Source: Oryzicola mucosus (GTDB taxonomy: Bacteria > Pseudomonadota > Alphaproteobacteria > Rhizobiales > Rhizobiaceae). From it: a stretch of DNA of 64,000 nt. Positions 8,716 through 16,855 of the stretch are shown here, piece by piece (position 1 is the stretch's first letter; every line of letters starts with the position of its first letter). The notes beneath the pieces were generated by a model that worked only from the letters and a program-made list of their open reading frames with translations, had not been told where the DNA came from and made no database searches. The DNA is taken from assembly GCF_014534685.1 (NCBI RefSeq), contig NZ_JACVVX010000008.1, positions 62,001 through 126,000 on the forward strand. The letters are read 5' to 3'. Made by a program: the position numbers and the translations under genes.

Positions 8716-9771
8716 TCAACGGCTGAGTGGAATGACGCGGCGGCGCCACTGCTCGGTGATGGAGTCGCGGATTTTGGCGACCTCGAGCCAGTTGATATCA
8801 ATCATCTTGTCCATAGCGCCCGCAGCGGTGCGTTTCAGTGCTGCCTCCGAGATTAGCGCTGCCGCCTTGGAATTGGTTGGCGCGTAGAACATCTGCTCGG
8901 TAAAAGCGGCCTGTGTTTCCGGGCTCAGCGCGTAGTCTATGAATTTCTTGGCGCTATCTGTGGCCGGGCCGTCCTTGACGAGACCGATCACGTTGATCTG
9001 AAATCCGCTGCCTTCCTCCGGCAGCACGACGCCGAGCTTTCCGTTGGACAGGTCCGAATAGACCTGCGCGCGAGCGTTCCAGCCGATGCCAATGGCGGCT
9101 GTGCCGCTAGAGATAGGCTGATAGACATCTGGCCGCGGTTCCCAAGTCTGCACGAGAGGGGCAAGCTCTTCCAGCCGTTTGATGCCGGCATCGACGCTTT
9201 TGACGTAGTCCGTGCCGCCTGCCATCTTGTCGGTGATGATGGTGAGCGTCGTGCCTTGGATGTCAGGCACTGCGGGAATGGAGACCTGCTTGGCATATTG
9301 CGGATCCCAGAGCGCATTCCAGGAGGACGGCGCCTCCTTCACCTTGTCGGTATTGTAGAGCAGCACAAGATTGTCGAAGGTGACGCCGACGGCGTTGACG
9401 CCTTCGGCCCGCGCCTGCGGATAGAGATCGGCAAGGTGCTTGGTGACGCTCTCGTCCATTGGAGCGAAGATGCCTTCATCGGTCGCCGCCTTGGCCACCG
9501 ACACGTCCATGATCGCGATGTCGATTTGCGGTGCGCTGGCTTGTGCCCGCAGCGTACCCAGCATCTGGGCGGAGTTGGGCATGCCGTAGAACTCAACCGT
9601 GATGTCGGGATTGGCCTTCATGAAAGGCTCGACGACTGCCTTCATGTAATTTTCCTGGAAAATACCCGAATAGGCGGTGAGCACCACCGTCTCGGCCGCC
9701 GCAACCGATGTTGCGAGGGCCAGTGCTAGCGCGGTAAGGCCGGCACGTGTTGCGTTTTTCAGTGTGGTCAT
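8716..9771 (-). CDS. Periplasmic solute-binding protein, PotD-like
   Basis: A secreted binding protein of 351 residues for the PotABC-like components downstream. ATG 9771 is preceded by GGAGG at 7 bp and begins a typical signal peptide (MTTLKNATRAG, cleavage after SVAAA). A longer frame upstream has no such signal. The ETVVLTAYSGIFQENYMKAVVEPF opening and the later GWNARAQVYSDL pocket segment fit the iron/polyamine/aminophosphonate binding-protein cluster. The ligand is unknown. Neighbouring RraA-like and nitrilase genes suggest an organic acid or amide rather than a plain polyamine. Confidence 0.88.
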   Translation of the reverse strand: MTTLKNATRAGLTALALALATSVAAAETVVLTAYSGIFQENYMKAVVEPFMKANPDITVEFYGMPNSAQMLGTLRAQASAPQIDIAIMDVSVAKAATDEGIFAPMDESVTKHLADLYPQARAEGVNAVGVTFDNLVLLYNTDKVKEAPSSWNALWDPQYAKQVSIPAVPDIQGTTLTIITDKMAGGTDYVKSVDAGIKRLEELAPLVQTWEPRPDVYQPISSGTAAIGIGWNARAQVYSDLSNGKLGVVLPEEGSGFQINVIGLVKDGPATDSAKKFIDYALSPETQAAFTEQMFYAPTNSKAAALISEAALKRTAAGAMDKMIDINWLEVAKIRDSITEQWRRRVIPLSR

Positions 9772-9827
9772 GAGTAGGCCTCCATTTTCAACCGAATTGT
9801 TCCCGTATGTTTTATATTTGGACCGCG

Positions 9828-10490
9828 TCAGGCGGCCGAGGCTTCCACGATTTTCGTGGCGCCGGAGATATCGGGCAGCTTTTCGCCTTTGCGCAGCCGT
9901 TCGAGCAGGACAAGTTCGCTTTCCTGCATGCCTAGTGCCTTGTCTACGGCCCATTCCGCTTTCGACGGATCGAGTACCAGCACGCCGCTTTCGTCTGCAA
10001 TCACGGCGTCTCCTGGGTTGACCATCTGGCCGCCCACCGAGACCGGCACGTTGATTGCGCCTTCAAGGCCAAGGATTTTGGTGGTGATCGGCGATGGGCC
10101 ACGGCACCACATGGGCAGATCGACCCGGCGGATTTCGGAAAAGTCCGTAGCCGGGCCATCGATCACAGCGCCGACTATCCCGCCAAGCTTCATCGAATGG
10201 GTGACGACGCCCCCCCAGCATGCGTGCTTGTCGTCGCCGCAACGGTCGACGACGATGAAATCGCCAGGCCGCACCAACTTGGTGAGATAGTGCAGGATGG
10301 TCGAGTCCGCATGTGGCAGACGCACCGTGACAGCAGTGCCGGCGATGCGCTTTTCCGGAAGCACGGCACGCAGTTCCCGGTCCAGAAAGCCCGAATGCAG
10401 GAAGTGTCCGACGGTCGCGGTCTCGACTTTTTCCATCTTCGCGATAAGAGCCGGTGCGATCTGCTGCGGCATGGGATTGACGATGAACAT
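9828..10490 (-). CDS. RraA-fold protein, 4-hydroxy-4-methyl-2-oxoglutarate aldolase-like
   Basis: A 220-residue protein of the RraA/HMG-aldolase fold (often annotated as demethylmenaquinone methyltransferase-like). The segment FIVVDRCGDDKHACWGGVVTHSMKLGGIVGAVIDGPATDFSEIR contains the conserved Gly-rich and metal/pyruvate-binding loops, where family members carry the G-x-x-x-DG-x-x-R/D pattern. ATG 10490 is preceded by AAGGGAAC; a TTG 15 bp upstream is less likely. It sits between the binding-protein gene and a nitrilase-family gene on the same strand, so it may act on the imported compound as an aldolase or decarboxylase of an oxo-acid. The reaction is inferred. Confidence 0.75.
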   Translation of the reverse strand: MFIVNPMPQQIAPALIAKMEKVETATVGHFLHSGFLDRELRAVLPEKRIAGTAVTVRLPHADSTILHYLTKLVRPGDFIVVDRCGDDKHACWGGVVTHSMKLGGIVGAVIDGPATDFSEIRRVDLPMWCRGPSPITTKILGLEGAINVPVSVGGQMVNPGDAVIADESGVLVLDPSKAEWAVDKALGMQESELVLLERLRKGEKLPDISGATKIVEASAA

Positions 10491-10506
10491 GGTAGTTCCC
10501 TTCAAA

Positions 10507-10560
10507 GCAATTCCAGCAAAGTGCGATGCGATTGCGTCTGGAATTGCAAAAAAACAAAGA
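10507..10560. repeat. Short rhizobial-type palindromic repeat, copy 2
   Basis: GCAATTCCAG (10507-10516) and its perfect inverse CTGGAATTGC (10538-10547) enclose 21 nt, followed by AAAAAAACAAAGA. It lies in the gap between the nitrilase and RraA-like genes. The arms match those of the element at 8624, and the A-rich tail is also part of the repeat as I know it from rhizobia. It could serve as a transcript-end or processing structure. Confidence 0.55.
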
Positions 10561-10561
10561 C

Positions 10562-11365
10562 CTAAAGAACGTGATGCTGGGCGACAGGCACGTCCCGGCG
10601 TACGGTGCTGACACGATCGAGGTCGATATGAGCGGAGGCTGCGCCGACGCCGTCAGAGCACTGAGCGACCATGTGTCCCCAAGGGTCGATGACCATGGAA
10701 TGACCCCAGCACCATTTCTTGCCGTCCGCATGTGCGCCCGTCTGGCCCACCGCGACGAAATAGGTCTGGGTCTCGATGGCACGCGCCCTGGCAAGCACCT
10801 CCCAATGGTCCTTGCCGGTCATCAGGGTAAAGGCGGCTGGAAGCACGATGACATCGGCGCCCTTATCGCGCAGGGCGCGGAAAAGCTCGGGAAAGCGGAT
10901 GTCGTAGCAGATGGCGCAGCCAACGGTGGTGTCGCCGACCTTGTAGGTCACGACGTCTTCGCCACGGCCGATCGTGTCGGATTCGCGGTAGGAAACGCCA
11001 CCGGGGGTGTCGACGTCAAACAGGTGGATCTTGCGATATTTTGCAATCTCTTTGCCTTCGGGTCCGAAAACCACGGTGGCGTTGTAGTGGTTGTTACCGG
11101 CCTTCTCGACCATCGAGCCGCAATGCAATGTCACGCCGAGGTCTTCGGCGAGCGCGCTGAAGCGTTGATAGCTTGGCCCGTCCGGGAAACTTTCACCGCT
11201 GCCGTGCACGGCATCGCGACCTTCGCCAAGAAAGGCGAAATATTCCGGAAGCACCACGAGATCGGGTTTTTCGCTGGTCACCACGTCGCGCACCAACTGT
11301 TCGGCATCGTCAAGGTTCTTTGCTTTGTCAGAGCCGGAATTCATTTGCACAATACTGATCTTCAT
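10562..11365 (-). CDS. Carbon-nitrogen hydrolase, nitrilase superfamily (Nit1/Nit2-like)
   Basis: A 267-residue amidase-type hydrolase. The Glu-Lys-Cys catalytic triad is visible as E41 (VVLPEYF), K112 (YRKIHLFD) and C153 (ICYDIRFPE). The DIRFPEL and KIHLFDVDTPGG segments point to the Nit1/Nit2 branch, which includes omega-amidases and deaminated-glutathione amidases, rather than true nitrilases. ATG 11365 is chosen because GGAGG lies just upstream; a 5' extension lacks similarity. It heads the minus-strand operon with the RraA-like and transporter genes and probably cleaves an amide of the imported compound or its product. Confidence 0.88.
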   Translation of the reverse strand: MKISIVQMNSGSDKAKNLDDAEQLVRDVVTSEKPDLVVLPEYFAFLGEGRDAVHGSGESFPDGPSYQRFSALAEDLGVTLHCGSMVEKAGNNHYNATVVFGPEGKEIAKYRKIHLFDVDTPGGVSYRESDTIGRGEDVVTYKVGDTTVGCAICYDIRFPELFRALRDKGADVIVLPAAFTLMTGKDHWEVLARARAIETQTYFVAVGQTGAHADGKKWCWGHSMVIDPWGHMVAQCSDGVGAASAHIDLDRVSTVRRDVPVAQHHVL

Positions 11366-11467
11366 CGAAGTCCTCCAAATCTGTTGACGTATCGTCAGGC
11401 TTTGGATGCGGGATGACAAACGACAAAGAATTGTCGGGTGCGATAGGAAAAACTTGCGTGGTCGTTT

Positions 11468-12364
11468 TCAGGCCGTGATGCCTGTCGTGTAGAGCGAGGC
11501 TTCCCGGGCAATGACGGAAAGTATGGAAGGTATGAGGTTTTCGGGATCGTCTGCGTAGACCGCATGGAGTTTCAGGGCCGGAAACTGCGGGGTGATCGTC
11601 AATCGTTCCAGCACGCCTTCGGCGATCATCGGCGCCACCATCGGCACCGGAAGTAGAGCGACGCCGATCCCGTCCCGGGCAAGCCGCAGCATGGCCGATA
11701 GAGAGTTGGAGTTTGAAATGACCGGCGGCTGGACGCCCAATTCTTCGAACTGCCGCAGCAACCAGATATGCGGCACACTGTTGCGCGAGAAGGTAAGCAC
11801 GGGATGGCTGGAAAGGTCCTGCAGCCTGAGTTGACGACCCCCGAGATCGAAGGTTGGGGCGGCCACCCAGGCGCATTCCATCGTACCGAGGTCGATGTTC
11901 TTGAGCCCGGGGGTGAGCACCGGGCCCATCAGCAGCGCAAGGTCGAGCCGCCTGTCGCTGATCTCCTTGCCGATCCCCAGCGACGTGTCGACATTGAGGT
12001 CCAGCGCAAGTGCGGGAAAGCGTTCTTTCACACGCTCGATGAAGTTCGGCAGCCAGGCATGCACGATGGAATCGATGGTGCCGATCGAAACGGTCGAGCG
12101 CAAATGCTGCGGACTGCCGATCGCCACCTTGAAGCTGGTTGCGGCCCTCAGCAGTTCCTCAGCCGGTTGCATGGCGCGCTGGCCGACTAATGAAAGCCGC
12201 ACCCCGCCCGGCATGCGCTCGAACAGCTCGCAGCCCATCTCTGCTTCCAGGCTGGCTATCCGATTGGAGACGGCCGCTTGCGTGGCGTTCAATCGCTCCG
12301 CCGCGGCACGGAAGCTACCCAGACGCGCCACCCAGACAAAGGTTTCGACGAAACGAAGGTTCAT
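11468..12364 (-). CDS. LysR-family transcriptional regulator
   Basis: A 298-residue regulator with an N-terminal winged helix-turn-helix (about residues 1-60, containing SFRAAAERLNATQAAVSNRIASLE) and a LysR substrate-binding domain. AAGGAGA precedes the ATG. It is co-directional with the nitrilase operon and lies about 100 bp upstream of it, so it is the likely controller of that operon, responding to the substrate or a metabolite. A perfect 7-bp inverted repeat lies about 56 bp upstream of its start. Confidence 0.92.
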   Translation of the reverse strand: MNLRFVETFVWVARLGSFRAAAERLNATQAAVSNRIASLEAEMGCELFERMPGGVRLSLVGQRAMQPAEELLRAATSFKVAIGSPQHLRSTVSIGTIDSIVHAWLPNFIERVKERFPALALDLNVDTSLGIGKEISDRRLDLALLMGPVLTPGLKNIDLGTMECAWVAAPTFDLGGRQLRLQDLSSHPVLTFSRNSVPHIWLLRQFEELGVQPPVISNSNSLSAMLRLARDGIGVALLPVPMVAPMIAEGVLERLTITPQFPALKLHAVYADDPENLIPSILSVIAREASLYTTGITA

Positions 12365-12420
12365 GTCGTCTCCTTGTCCAAGACTGGCAGGCCTGGCCCA
12401 AACCTTCTGCGATTCAGATC

Positions 12421-12438
12421 GACTATCCCATGATAGTC
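12421..12438. promoter_or_regulatory. Inverted repeat upstream of the LysR gene
   Basis: GACTATC and GATAGTC are perfect complements separated by CCAT. The spacing and position (between the LysR start and the end of the DeoR gene) would suit a LysR operator of the ATC-N-GAT type. No T-tract follows on either side, so a terminator is less likely. Confidence 0.35.
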
Positions 12439-12457
12439 AGTTTATCAGGTCGTTCAT

Positions 12458-13234
12458 CTATCCGACAATGACGCGAGGGGTACCAGCCTCAAGCTTGGCG
12501 AGGACCGGCGATTGCCGAGCCTTCGGGTCGACAATGATGAAATCCGGTTCCGTCGATGTGCAAAACGACACGCGGCTCGCGACACCGAGCTTGGAATGGT
12601 CTGCCAAGATCACGCGCTGCCTTGCATTTGCAAACATGGCGCGCGCGATTTCCGCCTCATCCGGATTGTAGCTCGTGGCGCCGGAAACGACATCCAGGCC
12701 AAACGGTGAAACGATTGCGAAGTCCGCGCGATAGCGAGCAATCTCATTGATGGTGATGGCACCATAGGTCGCGGAAGGGTTGTCCGCGAATTCGCCTCCG
12801 AGGAAGACGACGCGGTTCTTCCGTTGCGCCATGTCTTTGTTTGAGGTCATGCATTTGGCGACATCGAACGAATTGGTTACGACTGTCAGGCCGTTTAGCT
12901 GCGCCAGTCGCTCGGCGAGCATTGTCGTCGTGCTCCCGGCATCCAGGAAAATTGTCTGTCCTGCTTCGACCAGTGCCGCCGCTGCCTTGGCGATGATCAA
13001 TTTCTCCCGACGCCGCACGGCGGCGCGTTCGAGATAAGGCGCCTCGGCGTCCTGAGCGGCGAGGACCACTCCGCCACGCACACGGCGAAGCTCGCCAGCC
13101 TCTTCCATATCCATGAAGTCACGGCGGATGGTCTCGCGGGAAACACCGAAATCCTCCGTCACTTGGTCGATGCTCAGCCGACCAAATGTTGCGAGCATCG
13201 ACCGGATTCGACGCTGCCGCTCCTCATGCCACAT
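12458..13234 (-). CDS. DeoR-family transcriptional regulator
   Basis: A 258-residue sugar-phosphate-type repressor. The N-terminal helix-turn-helix (RIRSMLATFGRLSIDQVTEDF, then VSRETIRRDFMDME) is the DeoR signature. The C-terminal DeoRC sensor domain contains FLDAGSTTTMLAERL, the phosphate-binding loop of this family, and a later VILADHSKLG. DeoR repressors usually sense a phosphorylated intermediate, which fits two kinases encoded in the divergent operon. It lies 9 bp after the HisN-like phosphatase gene on the same strand and probably represses both arms from the divergent promoter region at 14045-14212. Confidence 0.93.
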   Translation of the reverse strand: MWHEERQRRIRSMLATFGRLSIDQVTEDFGVSRETIRRDFMDMEEAGELRRVRGGVVLAAQDAEAPYLERAAVRRREKLIIAKAAAALVEAGQTIFLDAGSTTTMLAERLAQLNGLTVVTNSFDVAKCMTSNKDMAQRKNRVVFLGGEFADNPSATYGAITINEIARYRADFAIVSPFGLDVVSGATSYNPDEAEIARAMFANARQRVILADHSKLGVASRVSFCTSTEPDFIIVDPKARQSPVLAKLEAGTPRVIVG

Positions 13235-13243
13235 GTCGATCCC

Positions 13244-14044
13244 CTACCGAGACAGCAATAGCAGCGCTTCCTCGTGCAGCGCGGCGTTGCTGGCAGCGAT
13301 GACCCGCTTGCCGGATGCCAGAGTGAGCCTCTTTCCCTCCCAGTCGGTGATGACCCCTCCAGCCTCTTCGATGACAGGCACCAGCGCCATGAAATCATAG
13401 GGCTCCAGTTTGGATTCAATCACAAGATCGACATGGCCAGAGGCGAGCAGTCCATAATTGTAGCAATCGCCGCCAAACCGGCACATCGCGGTGGACTGAG
13501 AGATTTCAAGAATCGGCTCGCGCTCGTCATCCGAGAAGTAGAACGGGGATGTCGTGTAGAAAATCGCTTCCGAAAGCTTGCTGCGATCGCTGGTTCTGCA
13601 AGGTGCCCGAGTGCCATCGGAGGCATTGAACCAGCTGCCCGCCGCCGCCGCTGCTGTCCAGCTCTCTTTCAGGGCCGGCATTTCGATCACGCCCAGCTGC
13701 GAGGACTGGTTGTCGCTCAGGGCTATAAGCGTTCCCCATAGCGGCGACCCCGATATGAAGCTGCGCGTGCCGTCAATTGGGTCGATCACCCAGGTAGGCG
13801 CATCGAAGCTGCCCTTGATGCCATATTCTTCGCCGAAGATGGAATGTTCCGGGAAGCGCCCCGCTATACGCGCCCTTATTGCTTCTTCGACCTGCCTGTC
13901 GGCTTCCGTAACAGGGCTTTCATCGGCCTTGACGCTGACGTCGATCGGCCGGCGGAACCATTGAAGTGCCTGGCTCCCAGCATCCTGCGCGACCTCGTGA
14001 GCGAAGGCGGCGATCTCCGAGAAAGAGCCTATAGTGCCGTTCAT
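13244..14044 (-). CDS. Inositol-monophosphatase-family phosphatase, HisN-like
   Basis: A 266-residue Mg-dependent phosphatase. Metal ligands are visible: GEEYG (E72/E73) and DPIDGT (D88, D91), with the distal IMPase Asp region near the C-terminus. The wording DPIDGTRSFISG...WGTLIAL is that of histidinol-phosphate phosphatase (HisN) rather than classical inositol phosphatase. ATG 14044 follows GGGGAGG; a longer frame gives an unrelated Cys-rich extension. Because it forms an operon with a DeoR repressor and lies opposite a transporter-kinase operon, it may dephosphorylate an intermediate there instead of serving histidine synthesis. Confidence 0.88.
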   Translation of the reverse strand: MNGTIGSFSEIAAFAHEVAQDAGSQALQWFRRPIDVSVKADESPVTEADRQVEEAIRARIAGRFPEHSIFGEEYGIKGSFDAPTWVIDPIDGTRSFISGSPLWGTLIALSDNQSSQLGVIEMPALKESWTAAAAAGSWFNASDGTRAPCRTSDRSKLSEAIFYTTSPFYFSDDEREPILEISQSTAMCRFGGDCYNYGLLASGHVDLVIESKLEPYDFMALVPVIEEAGGVITDWEGKRLTLASGKRVIAASNAALHEEALLLLSR

Positions 14045-14071
14045 AAAGTGCCTCCCCAAGCATCGGCATTT

Positions 14072-14101
14072 TTGACAACTTAAAACACAAAAACACATAT
14101 T
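14072..14101 (+). promoter_or_regulatory. Candidate promoter and DeoR-type direct repeats in the divergent region
   Basis: TTGACA (14072-14077) is followed after 18 bp by CATATT (14096-14101), a plausible promoter for the binding-protein operon. The spacer holds two direct AAAACAC repeats (14082-14088 and 14090-14096, 8-bp period; GTGTTTT on the other strand). Direct repeats of this kind are a usual DeoR-family binding pattern. The site sits between divergent genes starting at 14044 and 14213. Confidence 0.45.
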
Positions 14102-14212
14102 GCCATATCGCTTTTCTCGCGATAGCGTTCATGAAAATGGTAGCCCGCAAGTGTGTGGCTGCCCAAAAAAATAAGAAATTTGTCGGTCCAGACGTCATCA
14201 AAGGGGAACGAG

Positions 14213-15790
14213 ATGAGCATGAATAGGCGTGACTTTCTTAGTCGAACCGCTGCCTTGGGCGTGGGTGCAGGGTTGCTGCAGCTCAATCCGAGCGCCATCG
14301 TATCGCCGGCTTTCGCACAGTCGAAGCCATTGGTGTTTCTGTCGGCGGAAAACATAACGGGTAACTGGGACCCTACGGCCCACACGACGCTTTCACAGAA
14401 GAACGTCGAAGGCTTCGTTATGGGATTCCTGGTCCGCAACCCGATGACCGTCGAAAACCCGGATGAGGTCGTCTATGAGCTTGCCGAGAGCTTGACGCTG
14501 GTCGACGCCAACACCATCGAAATCAAGCTGCGCCAGGGCGTCAAATTCCACGACGGCAAGGATTTCAAGGCAGAAGACGTCAAGGCGACGTTCGAGTATG
14601 GATCGCAGCCCGATCGTCCCGCCCAGTGGTATCCCGGCCCGACCGAAACGCTCACCATCACCACGCCGGACGACTACACCGTCGTCGTCGATACCTCCAA
14701 GGGCGGCTATCCGGCGCATTTGTTCATGTTCCTGGCCGGGTTCCTGCCGATCATGTCGTCCGCCGACATTGCCCAGGGGCCCAAGGGTCCGCTCTCGCAG
14801 CGCCTTAACGGCACGGGCCCGTTCAAGTTCGTCGAGCAACGCGGCAACGACACCGTACTCGAGGCATATGAGGGCTATTTCAAAGGCAAGCCCGTTATTC
14901 CCGGCATCAACTTCAGCTTCGTAGGCGACTCCACGACCAGGATGCTGTCGCTCATGAACGGACAGGCGTCCATCGTCGAGCGTCTCGAGCCGGAGCAGGT
15001 CGGCACGCTCGAGGGTAACGACAAGGTCGCCATCAGCCGCGTGACGTCGGTGGAGAACAAATATCTCTGGTTCCGGTGCTCGAAGGCGCCATTCGACAAT
15101 CCGTTGGTCAGGCGCGCGGCCTGCCACGCTATTGATCGCAGCGTGCTGCTCGAAGTCCTGGGTGATGCTGGAGCCGCCTCGGCGAATTTCGTTTCGCCGG
15201 TCAAGTTCGGCTATATCGATCTGCCCAACTATCCTGAATTCGATGCCGAAAAGTGCCAGGCTCTGCTGGCGGAAGCAGGGTTTCCAAAAGGTGAGGGTCT
15301 GCCGCCGCTGGAATACATCACATCGGTCGGCTTCTATCCGAAGACCAAGGAATATGGGGAAGTCATTACCGCCATGCTTCAGGAACAGGGCTTCCAGGTC
15401 GAGTTGTCCGTCCTTGAAATCGCTGCCTGGAACGAGCGCCTGTACGACCGTCCCGGCGGCGGCCCCGGCCATATGATCGATTGCGGCTGGTCGACCGGCT
15501 CGCCCGAGCCTGACCTTATCCTTCGTACCCATTTCCACTCTTCGTCGAAGAGGATCACGGGCATCGAGGACAAGGAACTCGATGCATCGCTCGACAAGGA
15601 GCGGAGCGCCCCGACGCTGGAGGAGCGCAAGACGATCCTGCAGACCGAGACGATGCCGATGATCGCCGACAAGGTTCCCGCTCTGTCGCTGTTCACCTCG
15701 GTTATGATCCACGCTCACGACAAGTCGCTGACGGGACTGTTCATTTATCCGGACGGCTCTATGGACGCGTCGAAGGCAACCCTAGGCTAA
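14213..15790 (+). CDS. Extracellular solute-binding protein family 5, Tat-exported
   Basis: A peptide/opine-type binding protein of 525 residues. The N-terminus MSMNRRDFLSRTAALGVGAG carries a twin-arginine motif followed by a hydrophobic stretch ending in AFA, so export by Tat is likely, unlike the Sec-type homologue at 4265. AAGGGG lies 6 bp before the ATG. Family-5 features include IEIKLRQGVKFHDGKDFKAEDVKATFE. It opens the operon binding protein, permease, permease, double ATPase, M20 hydrolase, amidase, two kinases. The ligand is unknown but should contain an amide or carbamoyl bond. Confidence 0.92.
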   Translation: MSMNRRDFLSRTAALGVGAGLLQLNPSAIVSPAFAQSKPLVFLSAENITGNWDPTAHTTLSQKNVEGFVMGFLVRNPMTVENPDEVVYELAESLTLVDANTIEIKLRQGVKFHDGKDFKAEDVKATFEYGSQPDRPAQWYPGPTETLTITTPDDYTVVVDTSKGGYPAHLFMFLAGFLPIMSSADIAQGPKGPLSQRLNGTGPFKFVEQRGNDTVLEAYEGYFKGKPVIPGINFSFVGDSTTRMLSLMNGQASIVERLEPEQVGTLEGNDKVAISRVTSVENKYLWFRCSKAPFDNPLVRRAACHAIDRSVLLEVLGDAGAASANFVSPVKFGYIDLPNYPEFDAEKCQALLAEAGFPKGEGLPPLEYITSVGFYPKTKEYGEVITAMLQEQGFQVELSVLEIAAWNERLYDRPGGGPGHMIDCGWSTGSPEPDLILRTHFHSSSKRITGIEDKELDASLDKERSAPTLEERKTILQTETMPMIADKVPALSLFTSVMIHAHDKSLTGLFIYPDGSMDASKATLG

Positions 15791-15795
15791 TCCTG

Positions 15796-15827
15796 AAAGC
15801 CCTTCGCCATGCGTGGCGAAGGGCTTT
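15796..15827 (+). terminator. Hairpin after the binding-protein gene (partial terminator)
   Basis: A perfect 14-bp stem (AAAGCCCTTCGCCA and its complement) with loop TGCG, followed by TTTTGG, starts 5 bp after the binding-protein stop. The downstream permease gene is co-directional, so this probably attenuates rather than ends the operon. Confidence 0.8.
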
Positions 15828-15873
15828 TGGTTTGGCTGGACCGCTCCTTCAACGCGGTCGGAAGGATTGGGGC

Positions 15874-16854
15874 ATGGCACTGCTTAGCTTCCTTGCGCGG
15901 CGTATCTCGCAAGGCGTCGTGATCATATTTCTTGTCACGCTTCTGATATTCACGTTGCTGCGTGTGGTTCCTGGCGACCCAGTCCGCCTGATGGCCGGAG
16001 GCATGGCTCCGGAAGCGCTGATCGAAGAGATCGCCAAGGAAATGGGGCTGCGCGATCCCATTCTGGTCCAGTTCGGCCGGTACATGACCGGCGTTGTGCA
16101 AGGCGATTTCGGCCAATCCTTCACGCGGCCGGCCAGCGGCGCCTCAACGGGCGGAACAGGCTTTGGCGATAGTTCGCGAGGAGATCGGGCAGATGTGCTG
16201 ACGCTGATCGGCGACACTTTGCCGATGACGCTGCAGCTTGCAGCCCTTGCCGTCGTCTTCGCTCTGATCATCACCTTCCTGATCGGAACGCCTGCCGGGC
16301 TTGCGCCGAACCGATGGCCGGACCGATTGGCTTTCTATGTGTCGTCTATCTTCGTTTCCCTTCCAAATTTCTGGCTCGGGATCGTGCTCGCTCTTCTGTT
16401 CTCCGTCAAACTCGGCTGGTTGCCTGCGATCGGCTACAAGGGTTTCGCCTACACCATTCTGCCGGCGATCGTCCTGGCCATAGAACTCTCTCCGGTCCTT
16501 ATAAGAAACCTGTCCGGCTCGCTGTCCGCGGTCATGCAGAGCCCGTTTATCTCATTCGGCAGGGTGCGCGGCCTTGGGCGACGCCGTATCGTTTACGGTC
16601 ATGCGCTTCGAAACGCCTCCGTTCCGCTGCTCAACCTGCTTGGCATCCAGATCAGCGGGCTGCTTGGCGGCGTTCTCGTAGTGGAGTTCATCTTCGATTA
16701 TCCGGGACTTGGGTTGCTGACGATCAATGCCGTCCTCCAGCGCGACTTTCCGCTGATTCAGGGCATCGCGATCATCACCAGCGCTATCTTCGTCCTGATC
16801 AACATCGTGGTCGATCTCATTGCGTCCACGATCGACCCAAGGCTTGAGTATTGA
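15874..16854 (+). CDS. ABC transporter permease, DppB type
   Basis: A 326-residue inner-membrane permease. An N-terminal helix (GVVIIFLVTLLIFTLLRV) runs into VPGDPVRLMAGG, the usual DppB opening, and the coupling loop is RVRGLGRRRIVYGHALRNASVP. The periplasmic insert after residue 85 (Gly/Ser/Thr-rich) is longer than in many homologues. ATG 15874 is preceded by GGAAGGA. The following permease gene starts 1 bp after this stop. Confidence 0.92.
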   Translation: MALLSFLARRISQGVVIIFLVTLLIFTLLRVVPGDPVRLMAGGMAPEALIEEIAKEMGLRDPILVQFGRYMTGVVQGDFGQSFTRPASGASTGGTGFGDSSRGDRADVLTLIGDTLPMTLQLAALAVVFALIITFLIGTPAGLAPNRWPDRLAFYVSSIFVSLPNFWLGIVLALLFSVKLGWLPAIGYKGFAYTILPAIVLAIELSPVLIRNLSGSLSAVMQSPFISFGRVRGLGRRRIVYGHALRNASVPLLNLLGIQISGLLGGVLVVEFIFDYPGLGLLTINAVLQRDFPLIQGIAIITSAIFVLINIVVDLIASTIDPRLEY

Positions 16855-16855
16855 G

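Noticed and set aside
14393-15718. Long open frame (441 codons) on the minus strand
   Set aside because: It is antisense to the conserved binding-protein gene, has a composition typical of a GC-rich shadow frame (rich in Arg, Gly, Asp) and no recognisable domain.
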